DNA from: DASPKW01 sp038244055
GTDB lineage: Bacteria; Planctomycetota; Phycisphaerae; Tepidisphaerales; Tepidisphaeraceae
Assembly (NCBI GenBank): GCA_038244055.1
Contig: JBBRTW010000301.1
Span: forward strand, 1 to 8,807
Length of the DNA: 8,807 bases
Direction of reading: 5' to 3'
Positions 1-6,348 of this stretch are shown in pieces. Within the stretch, counting starts at the first letter, position 1, and each line of letters opens with the position of its first letter. Position numbers and translations under genes: made by a program. The notes under the pieces are model-generated. The model did not search any database and was not told where the DNA came from. It worked only from the letters and a program-made list of their open reading frames with translations.

Positions 1-387
1 ACCATCGTAGAGGTCGCTTTCGGCCACGCCCGTCTTCCGCGCCACTTCCTGCCGCCGCTTGGAATCCACCGTGAAGATCAGCGTCACCGGCCCCGGCCAT
101 AGCTTGCGAATGCAGCGCTTGCCGAGATCGCTCACCGCGCCCAGGTAGTTCATCGCATCGCCCGGCCGACCCAGATGAATCGTAAATGCCTTATTTTGCC
201 TCGCCCCCCCGGCTTGACGCATGGCCTGCAATGCAGCGAGCCCGGCCGGTTGATTCAACACACCCGCGATGCCATAGACGGTTTCAGTGGGCACCACCAC
301 CAGCCCCCCCGCGCGCAAACGCTCGACTGCCAAGCGGATATGCGCATCGTAATCGCCTTCGAAGATGGAGAGCACCTGTGCGGGCAT
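1..387 (-). CDS. tsaC: Threonylcarbamoyl-AMP synthase (TsaC/Sua5/YrdC), 5' part
   Basis: Cytosolic enzyme that makes L-threonylcarbamoyl-AMP from threonine, bicarbonate and ATP, the first step of the t6A37 modification of ANN-decoding tRNAs. Only the first 129 residues lie in the window; the frame runs off the left edge without a stop. Visible family signatures are VERLRAGGLVVVPTETVYGIAG (the core PTETVYG at residues 33-39, the nucleotide and threonine site) and LWPGPVTLIF (residues 96-105). The usual KxRP..KPL motif is diverged here, reading ARQNKAFTIHLG around residues 62-73. An in-frame TGA just upstream limits the start; ATG at 387 leaves the short N-terminal lead typical of the family. 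There is no clear Shine-Dalgarno, and a promoter lies 10 nt ahead of the ATG. The gene is separated from the upstream pilZ gene by a terminator. A fused Sua5 C-terminal or phosphatase domain cannot be excluded because the 3' end is missing. Confidence 0.9.
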   Translation of the reverse strand, partial: MPAQVLSIFEGDYDAHIRLAVERLRAGGLVVVPTETVYGIAGVLNQPAGLAALQAMRQAGGARQNKAFTIHLGRPGDAMNYLGAVSDLGKRCIRKLWPGPVTLIFTVDSKRRQEVARKTGVAESDLYDG

Positions 388-397
388 CGCTTGCGTG

Positions 398-427
398 ATT
401 ATCCGCAGGGGCGCGGCGAAGTGTCAA
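398..427 (-). promoter_or_regulatory. Sigma70-like promoter of tsaC
   Basis: Read on the minus strand, a perfect TTGACA (422-427) is followed by an 18-bp spacer and GATAAT (398-403, five of six consensus bases). The predicted transcription start falls about 4 nt before the tsaC ATG at 387, so the mRNA would be almost leaderless, which fits the lack of a Shine-Dalgarno. Confidence 0.65.
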
Positions 428-485
428 GCGGGGCCGGGAACTCGCTGGGCCATGGGCGACCTGACGAAAAAGGGGGACACAAACG

Positions 486-518
486 AAAAAACGGGGACGA
501 CCTCCACCTGTCGTCCCC
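486..518 (-). terminator. Rho-independent terminator of the pilZ gene
   Basis: A perfect 9-bp stem, GGGGACGAC (493-501) with GTCGTCCCC (510-518), encloses an 8-nt loop. On the minus strand it is followed after one G by six T residues (A486-491 on the plus strand). It lies 35 nt past the pilZ stop codon and before the tsaC promoter, so the two minus-strand genes appear to be separate transcription units. Confidence 0.8.
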
Positions 519-552
519 GCCATGCAATTCAAATTCTTCTATCAGCCGTGCC

Positions 553-900
553 CTACGCCGCCGGCAGCGTGTCGAACTCCACCGCAACCCGATACCCGAA
601 TGTGCTCGCATCGCAGCGCACGATCCGCCCATACGCATCCCACCCGCGATTGGTCCCCTGCGGCGGGAAGAAAACCGTCACCCGCTCGCCCCTCTGCATC
701 GGCGTATCGCACAACGCCGACAGCCCGCCCAGCGACAGATCCCTTAGCGACATGCTCACATGCGGCTGCTGGCAGGCCGGCAGCGAATTGTCCAGGCGCT
801 TGCCTTCGATGCGGGCGTGGCACTCCTTGCGCGGGAAAATCCGGCGCTCCGATTCCTTGGGGGCCGTGAACCGATTGGGCATTTTGAGTAACGCGACCAT
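553..900 (-). CDS. Single-domain PilZ protein (predicted c-di-GMP receptor)
   Basis: A 115-residue protein consisting of little more than one PilZ domain. Both c-di-GMP-binding motifs are intact: RxxxR as RIFPR at residues 20-24 and [D/N]xSxxG as DLSLGG at residues 54-59. The rest fits the PilZ beta-barrel, with PMQRGERVTVFF as a middle strand pair and GRIVRCD...GYRVAVEFD at the end. There is no signal peptide, membrane segment or attached output domain, so it probably works as a cytosolic adaptor that changes partner binding when c-di-GMP rises. The target (motility, exopolysaccharide or transcription) cannot be told from the sequence. ATG at 900 is chosen because AGGAG lies 7 nt upstream; the frame is open to a TTG at 975, but that would add 25 residues of non-PilZ sequence. 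The gene is divergent from cobA-hemD and followed by a strong terminator. Confidence 0.85.
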   Translation of the reverse strand: MVALLKMPNRFTAPKESERRIFPRKECHARIEGKRLDNSLPACQQPHVSMSLRDLSLGGLSALCDTPMQRGERVTVFFPPQGTNRGWDAYGRIVRCDASTFGYRVAVEFDTLPAA

Positions 901-907
901 ATTGACG

Positions 908-912
908 CTCCT
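908..912 (-). promoter_or_regulatory. Shine-Dalgarno that sets the pilZ start
   Basis: AGGAG on the minus strand, 7 nt before ATG at 900. It supports the 115-aa start over the TTG at 975 and over the internal ATG six codons further in. Confidence 0.75.
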
Positions 913-1043
913 GCTTTTTCGGTCATCCCGGACCCTTGTCCAATCGGGCATCCTTCGCCCAGTCGCACCTGGCAAGTGGTAATTTGCTCGCCGGGCCTCT
1001 GGCGAAAGCCCATGGGTGCGGTATGTTCATCGGCGCAAGTCGC

Positions 1044-1055
1044 GTAAACATTTAC
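1044..1055. promoter_or_regulatory. Small palindrome upstream of cobA-hemD
   Basis: GTAAA-CA-TTTAC is a perfect 5-bp dyad with a 2-nt centre, 23 nt before the cobA-hemD ATG in the pilZ/cobA-hemD divergent gap (901-1078). It lies in an AT-rich patch within GC-rich DNA and could be a regulator half-site pair or part of the promoter. A dyad this short can also arise by chance. No confident -35/-10 pair was found for either gene in the gap. Confidence 0.25.
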
Positions 1056-1078
1056 TCCTTTGCGGGTAACGATTAATC

Positions 1079-2659
1079 ATGAAGCAAGCCGGCAAAAACA
1101 CCCATGGAATTGTCTATCTCGTTGGCGCAGGTCCGGGAGATCCCGGCCTGATTACCGTAAAAGGCGCGCGATTATTGGAATCCGCCGAGGTGGTGGTTTA
1201 TGACTATCTCTCCAATGCCCGCCTGCTGAGTTATTGCCCCCAGGCGGAAATCATCTACGTCGGCAAAAAAGCCGCCCACCACACCCTCACCCAGGAGCAG
1301 ATCAACGCCCTCCTGGTCGAACAGGGCCTGGCCGGCAAACGCGTCGTCCGCCTCAAGGGGGGCGATCCCTTCGTCTTCGGGCGCGGCGGCGAAGAGTGCG
1401 AAGCCCTCGCGACCGCCGGCATACCCTTTGAAGTCGTTCCCGGCATCACCGCCGCCATCGGCGCTTCCTGCTACGCCGGAATTCCCGTCACCCATCGCGA
1501 TTTCAATTCCTCTTTCACCTTCATCACCGGCCACGAGAAGGAAGAGGAGTACAAAGACCCCCAGGCCGCCGCCCGCGGCGCTGCCAGCGGGTCCTCCGAC
1601 CTCGATTGGTCCCTCATCGCCAAACTTCCCTGTATCGCCTTCTACATGGGCGTGAAATCCCTCCCGCGCATCTGCGGCCGCCTGGTCGAAAACGGCATGG
1701 ACCCCAACATGCCCGCCGCCGCCATCCGCTGGGGCACCTGGCCACAGCAGCGCACCGTCGCCGCAACCGTCGGCACTCTCGCGGCCGAGGTCGAGCGCGC
1801 CGATCTCCAGCCCCCCGCCCTGACCATCATCGGCAAAGTCGTTTCCCTCCGACCCATCATGAACTGGTTCGAAAAACGCCCGCTTTTCGGCCAGACCATC
1901 ATCGTCACCCGCACCCGCCAGCAGGCCTCCGATCTGACCACCCAACTCGAATCGCTCGGCGCGGAAGTGATCGAAGCCCCCACCATCGAACTGGCTCCCG
2001 CGAAAGATCAGGCACGCATCGACCAGGTCCTCGCCGGCGCATCGACCTACGACTGGATCGTCTTCACCAGCGCCAACGGCGTCGAATTCACCAAGCAGCG
2101 CCTGCTGGAAAACAAGCTCGATGTCCGCGTCTTCGGAAACGCGAAATTCGCCGCCATCGGCCAGGCTACCGCATGCGCCATCCGCGAGAAACTGGCCATT
2201 GCCCCCGACCTCTCTCCCGATCGTTTTGTCGCCGAAGCCCTCGCCGATGAATTCGAAAAACTCGGCCAGATCAAAGGCAAACGTTTTCTCCTCCTCCGCG
2301 CCGACATCGCCCGCCCGATCCTCCGCCAGCGCCTCGAGCAGGGGGGCGCGGCCGAGGTTCTCGATCTGCCGATCTACGAGACGCGCACGGCGGCCGAGCT
2401 TCCCGCCCCGATGCTGGCCGCCCTCGATAGCGGACAGGTGAAGTGGGTGACCTTCACCAGCGCCAGCACCGCAACCAATTTCGCGCAACTGCTGGGCACG
2501 GATTACGCCGCCCGCCTCAAGAACATCAAGATCGCCAGCATCGGCCCCATCACGACCCAGGCGCTGACCTCCCTCGGCCTGCAACCGACGGTCCAGGCCG
2601 ATCAGTTCGACATTTGCGGGCTGGTGGATGCGATCGAAAAGGAAACAAGCCGAGCCTGA
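1079..2659 (+). CDS. cobA-hemD: Fused uroporphyrinogen-III C-methyltransferase / uroporphyrinogen-III synthase
   Basis: A 526-aa bifunctional cytosolic enzyme. Residues about 10-258 are a CobA/SUMT domain that methylates uroporphyrinogen III at C2 and C7 with SAM, giving precorrin-2 for siroheme and cobalamin. Its motifs are VGAGPGDP (15-22), VVRLKGGDPFVFGRGGEE (89-106), VVPGITAAIGASCYAGIP (119-136) and a conserved TGHE (150-153). After a short linker, residues about 270-526 are a HemD domain that cyclises hydroxymethylbilane to uroporphyrinogen III; FTSANG (329-334) and the later FTSAS are the typical substrate-cleft loops. The HemD part therefore supplies the substrate of the CobA part. An in-frame TAA at 1067-1069 rules out any earlier start; there is no clear Shine-Dalgarno. 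Between TGHE and DLDW is an acidic then Ala/Gly/Ser-rich stretch (about residues 153-173) that is longer than in enterobacterial CobA. No other tetrapyrrole gene is in the window. Confidence 0.95.
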   Translation: MKQAGKNTHGIVYLVGAGPGDPGLITVKGARLLESAEVVVYDYLSNARLLSYCPQAEIIYVGKKAAHHTLTQEQINALLVEQGLAGKRVVRLKGGDPFVFGRGGEECEALATAGIPFEVVPGITAAIGASCYAGIPVTHRDFNSSFTFITGHEKEEEYKDPQAAARGAASGSSDLDWSLIAKLPCIAFYMGVKSLPRICGRLVENGMDPNMPAAAIRWGTWPQQRTVAATVGTLAAEVERADLQPPALTIIGKVVSLRPIMNWFEKRPLFGQTIIVTRTRQQASDLTTQLESLGAEVIEAPTIELAPAKDQARIDQVLAGASTYDWIVFTSANGVEFTKQRLLENKLDVRVFGNAKFAAIGQATACAIREKLAIAPDLSPDRFVAEALADEFEKLGQIKGKRFLLLRADIARPILRQRLEQGGAAEVLDLPIYETRTAAELPAPMLAALDSGQVKWVTFTSASTATNFAQLLGTDYAARLKNIKIASIGPITTQALTSLGLQPTVQADQFDICGLVDAIEKETSRA

Positions 2660-2691
2660 TGCATCCCATCGCTCTGCCGAAATCCACGCAT

Positions 2692-2760
2692 CAGGGTCAG
2701 GAGCCGGCCACCATGAAGGCCCCTTACGCTGATAGTCGTCCCCCGGCTCCTGACCCTTTC
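2692..2760. repeat. 69-nt palindromic dispersed repeat, copy 1
   Basis: The 15-nt arm AGGGTCAGGAGCCGG (2693-2707) is perfectly complementary to CCGGCTCCTGACCCT (2743-2757), around a 35-nt centre that begins CCACCA. A second element of identical length lies at 5887-5955. Both are preceded by CTGCCGAAATCC (here 2674-2685). It starts about 33 nt after the cobA-hemD stop and ends in CCCTTTC, so it may also serve as a 3' end structure for that gene. It looks like a REP or MITE-like element; no transposase is encoded in it. Confidence 0.85.
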
Positions 2761-2779
2761 AGTCAATCAGCGGATGATT

Positions 2780-2989
2780 TCAGCAGAGCAGCACAACTCC
2801 AAGCTCTTTCAACTTCGCCGCGATGCGATGCACCGCCCGATGCACCCGATCATCGCCCCCGAAAAATTGGCTCAACTCCATAAGCGCCTTCTCCCCCCCA
2901 CGCCTCGAATATATGTTGGCGAAATCAACCATAAATCGCACCCCATCTAATCCAGCAAATCCACGACAGTCAAGAACGTAGCTTAACAT
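2780..2989 (-). CDS. Unrecognised small ORF, possibly a gene remnant
   Basis: A 69-codon minus-strand frame in the 590-bp gap between cobA-hemD and fusA, with product MLSYVLDCRG... ending ...AKLKELGVVLLC. I do not recognise the family. The C-terminal half (RVHRAVHRIAAKLKELGVVL) would form an amphipathic helix, and the AT content is higher than in the neighbouring genes. The start is uncertain: ATG at 2989 lies inside a palindromic repeat copy, a later ATG at 2932 would give 50 residues, and the frame is open to a TTG at 3073. No Shine-Dalgarno is convincing. The pattern LDCRGFAGLDGVRFM faintly recalls the core strand and helix of a STAS domain, but this is too weak for a call. It may be a decayed gene end invaded by repeats, or chance. 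Confidence 0.22.
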   Translation of the reverse strand: MLSYVLDCRGFAGLDGVRFMVDFANIYSRRGGEKALMELSQFFGGDDRVHRAVHRIAAKLKELGVVLLC

Positions 2990-3001
2990 TCCAATGTTGA
3001 G
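2982..3001. repeat. 20-bp palindromic repeat, copy A (diverged)
   Basis: CTTAACATTCCAATGTTGAG folds as an 8-bp stem with one G-T wobble. Compared with copy C it has paired changes in the stem that keep the base pairing (C-G to A-T type), and it is preceded by the same TAGC flank in matching orientation. Confidence 0.6.
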
Positions 3002-3040
3002 TCCGCCCGTCAAACAACGACCGCCCGCGATAGCAAGCAA

Positions 3041-3060
3041 CTCGACATTCCGATATCGAG
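3041..3060. repeat. 20-bp palindromic repeat, copy B
   Basis: CTCGACATTCCGATATCGAG, the same orientation as copy A and starting 59 bp after it. One stem mismatch compared with the perfect palindrome of copy C. Confidence 0.65.
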
Positions 3061-3102
3061 CCCCTCCAGTCAATTCACCGTCCCATCAATCGCAAAAGGA
3101 AA

Positions 3103-3122
3103 CTCGACATCGGAATGTCGAG
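3103..3122. repeat. 20-bp palindromic repeat, copy C (perfect, inverted)
   Basis: CTCGACATCGGAATGTCGAG is a perfect 8-bp dyad with a 4-nt centre. It is the reverse complement of the consensus of copies A and B, and starts 62 bp after copy B. It is flanked by AAA on the left and CTA on the right, the mirror of copy A's TAG flank. Confidence 0.7.
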
Positions 3123-3137
3123 CTACGACAAATCCCC

Positions 3138-3171
3138 AAAAGAAACCGGGATGACCCGAAGGCCATCCCGG
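3138..3171 (-). terminator. Rho-independent terminator of fusA
   Basis: On the minus strand, CCGGGATGGCC (3161-3171) pairs with GGTCATCCCGG (3146-3156) over 11 positions including one G-T wobble, closed by a TTCG tetraloop and followed by TTTCTTTT. This is a textbook intrinsic terminator about 80 nt past the fusA stop. Confidence 0.88.
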
Positions 3172-3215
3172 CATGTTGGCATTTCGCTTTATCGCGGCCT
3201 TCGAATCGCGGATCC

Positions 3216-3249
3216 AATCCGCAATCCGCAATCCCAAATCCGCAATCCC
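3216..3249. repeat. Tandem ATCCGCA-type repeat beside the fusA 3' end
   Basis: AATCCGCA occurs twice in direct succession, then AATCCCA, then AATCCGCA and AATCCC. The array directly abuts the fusA stop codon (3250-3252) and lies between it and the fusA terminator, so it is transcribed in the fusA 3' UTR. Function unknown; it looks like a spreading short-unit repeat. Confidence 0.75.
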
Positions 3250-5400
<2,151 letters not shown>

Positions 5401-5404
5401 ATCT

Positions 5405-5409
5405 TCCTC
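5405..5409 (-). promoter_or_regulatory. Shine-Dalgarno that sets the fusA start
   Basis: GAGGA on the minus strand, 4 nt before ATG 5400. It excludes the in-frame ATG at 5463, which would add 21 residues not found at the EF-G N terminus. Confidence 0.75.
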
Positions 5410-5502
5410 TGCTGCTCTGCTTTCGCCGGATAGCGCTGCCTGGCTCCACTTGAACCATGCCATGCCGCCCGTGCGATTCGCTTTGGCGTCTAATCTGTGC
5501 TG

Positions 5503-5531
5503 TTTATATGAACAATGAACCCGCGGCAGAA
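5503..5531 (-). promoter_or_regulatory. Possible proximal promoter of fusA
   Basis: On the minus strand TATAAA (5503-5508) is preceded at 17 bp by TTCTGC (5526-5531). The -10 is good and the -35 poor. It would give a leader of about 95 nt. It lies in a locally AT-rich patch just downstream of a strong hairpin. Confidence 0.3.
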
Positions 5532-5551
5532 CCGATCATTCTTCTCCGCGG
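5521..5551. other. Strong hairpin upstream of fusA
   Basis: CCGCGG (5521-5526) and CCGCGG (5546-5551) pair, followed inward by AGAA/TTCT, with one bulged base and a 10-nt loop. There is no proper T-run after it on either strand, so it is not a classic terminator. It overlaps the end of the 45-codon minus-strand ORF and could separate that unit from the proximal fusA promoter or be part of the fusA leader. Confidence 0.55.
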
Positions 5552-5673
5552 CAATCGTCTAATCCGTTGGCGACTGCCTTCCCCGGTTCTCCGGGATCGG
5601 CCCCTGCGGGGTCTGTTGCGCCTTCCCACTTGATCGGGCCGGGGGGCGTCACATGCTGCTGCGCGAAGCTCAT
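5536..5673 (-). CDS. Candidate 45-aa small protein in the fusA leader
   Basis: A minus-strand frame starting MSFAQQHVTPPGP and ending CRGEE, rich in Pro, Gly, Ala and Asp, with no membrane segment and no family I recognise. AGGGG lies 5 nt before the ATG. The ATG overlaps the stop of the preceding mini-ORF as ATGA, which would allow translational coupling. Short GC-rich frames are easily open by chance, so confidence is low. Confidence 0.2.
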   Translation of the reverse strand: MSFAQQHVTPPGPIKWEGATDPAGADPGEPGKAVANGLDDCRGEE

Positions 5674-5702
5674 GCCGACCCCTGCAGGGCTTCGGTCAGC
5701 AT
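5670..5702 (-). CDS. Candidate 10-codon ORF in the fusA leader
   Basis: Encodes MLTEALQGSA and stops in TGA that overlaps the next ATG (5673) as ATGA. It begins 6 nt after the stop of the preceding six-codon ORF. It has no ribosome site of its own and would depend on re-initiation. Listed only as a member of the three-ORF chain. Confidence 0.15.
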   Translation of the reverse strand: MLTEALQGSA

Positions 5703-5708
5703 GTCGAG

Positions 5709-5729
5709 TTAAATCGGCCCGATCTTCAT
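5709..5729 (-). CDS. Candidate 6-codon leader ORF with a strong ribosome site
   Basis: Minus-strand AGGAG (5735-5739) sits 5 nt before ATG, followed by MKIGPI and TAA. The spacing and sequence of the ribosome site are among the best in the window, yet the frame closes after six codons. MKIGPI resembles the opening of FlgM-type proteins, so either a leader peptide or the frameshifted start of a lost gene is possible. About 60 nt upstream lies a good promoter-like sequence. Confidence 0.3.
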   Translation of the reverse strand: MKIGPI

Positions 5730-5794
5730 CTTGGCTCCTGTTCGGGTTCGCCGCGAGTCTCAGTCACGCGGGTTAAGCCTGGAGAGGGGGAAGT

Positions 5795-5822
5795 AATCTA
5801 CAAATCTCTGGCACCCCGTCAA
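5795..5822 (-). promoter_or_regulatory. Promoter-like sequence pointing towards fusA
   Basis: On the minus strand TTGACG (5817-5822, five of six) is followed by a 16-bp spacer and TAGATT (5795-5800, four of six). Transcription would start near 5788, giving about 60 nt before the first mini-ORF and roughly 390 nt before fusA. Confidence 0.45.
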
Positions 5823-5886
5823 GATGATTGCATCGGCCTACCGCCTCTGACAGTCGAAATCTCGCTGCCGAAATCCTACCTGCTAC

Positions 5887-5955
5887 CAGGGTCAGGAGCC
5901 GGCCACCAGAAACTTCAACCAAGCGGCTGACGATTCCCCGGCTCCTGGCCCTTTC
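5887..5955. repeat. 69-nt palindromic dispersed repeat, copy 2
   Basis: Same length and layout as the element at 2692-2760. The left arm GGGTCAGGAGCCGG (5889-5902) is identical; the right arm reads CCGGCTCCTGGCCC (5938-5951), whose single change turns one pair into a G-U wobble in RNA. The 35-nt centre also begins CCACCA but otherwise differs. The flank CTGCCGAAATCC precedes it (5865-5876), and TGCCGAAATCC also follows it (5957-5967). Confidence 0.85.
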
Positions 5956-6067
5956 TTGCCGAAATCCTCCAATTTGCCCGAAGTTCGTTCCCCAAGCCCC
6001 ACCTGCCCTGAAACGGTCAGGGTCCGACTGTCATCCTCGACCTCTCCATAACCGCAAATTTCCCCGA

Positions 6068-6097
6068 ATTCAGCATCCAGAATTCATCATTCAGCAT
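6068..6097. repeat. Short direct repeat ATTCAGCAT
   Basis: ATTCAGCAT occurs at 6068-6076 and again at 6089-6097, with AATTCATC between them. This is a low-complexity AT-rich patch in the fusA/glycosidase gap, of the same loose style as the array at 3216-3249. Confidence 0.5.
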
Positions 6098-6241
6098 TTC
6101 CCTCATGCCTGTCCGTATTTCACCCACTTCCCGCGAACCCTCGAATTGTAGAGTTCGTAATAGCTGTGTGGGCACGAACCTCCAGGTCGACCCCTCAAAT
6201 CCCCCCTCTAAAAGGCCCTATTTCATATCGTGAAGTCTGTC

Positions 6242-6268
6242 ACAAAGTCATGTCTGGGAAGACTTTGT
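6242..6268. promoter_or_regulatory. Inverted repeat 1 in the glycosidase leader
   Basis: ACAAAGTC (6242-6249) and GACTTTGT (6261-6268) form a perfect 8-bp dyad with an 11-nt centre, about 80 nt before the glycosidase ATG. It could be the operator of a dimeric regulator or the first hairpin of a structured leader. Confidence 0.5.
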
Positions 6269-6274
6269 CGAATA

Positions 6275-6291
6275 TCGGGGATTACCCCCGA
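6275..6291 (+). promoter_or_regulatory. Hairpin 2 in the glycosidase leader
   Basis: TCGGGG (6275-6280), loop ATTAC, CCCCGA (6286-6291): a 6-bp GC-rich stem starting 6 nt after inverted repeat 1. No T-run follows on the plus strand. Confidence 0.45.
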
Positions 6292-6326
6292 AATCACATA
6301 AGTCACAACGCAACGAATTCCGATAT

Positions 6327-6343
6327 TGGTAGAGAACCTACCA
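6327..6343 (+). promoter_or_regulatory. Hairpin 3, immediately before the glycosidase start codon
   Basis: TGGTAG (6327-6332), loop AGAAC, CTACCA (6338-6343), ending 5 nt before ATG 6349. It occupies the place where a Shine-Dalgarno would be expected, and no other ribosome site is visible, so it may influence translation initiation. Confidence 0.45.
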
Positions 6344-6348
6344 GACAC

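Noticed and set aside
175..982. Several 80-200 codon plus-strand frames over the tsaC and pilZ region
   Set aside because: They run opposite two recognisable minus-strand genes and a terminator, and have Arg/Pro/His-rich composition typical of shadows.
923..1051. A 42-codon minus-strand ORF (MFTRLAPMN...) upstream of pilZ with AAAGGAG before it
   Set aside because: The ribosome site is only 3 nt from the ATG, the product matches nothing I know, and it lies wholly in the divergent promoter gap.
1172..2584. A 470-codon minus-strand frame opposite cobA-hemD
   Set aside because: Gly/Asp/Ala-rich shadow with no recognisable domain; the plus-strand frame is an unmistakable CobA-HemD fusion.
2982..3122. 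Evenly spaced 20-bp repeats as a CRISPR array
   Set aside because: The units diverge from each other, one is inverted, they are full palindromes, and there are only three. No cas gene is near.
5401..5463. Upstream ATG of fusA at 5463
   Set aside because: It would add 21 residues (MAWFKWSQ...) not seen in EF-G, and a Shine-Dalgarno lies directly before the ATG at 5400.
5567..5776. A 69-codon plus-strand frame in the fusA/glycosidase gap
   Set aside because: No ribosome site, no recognisable protein, and it lies opposite the better-supported minus-strand signals.
6166..6348. GTG start of the glycosidase at 6166
   Set aside because: The extra 61 residues are low-complexity and would bury the signal peptide; the region holds hairpins expected of a leader.
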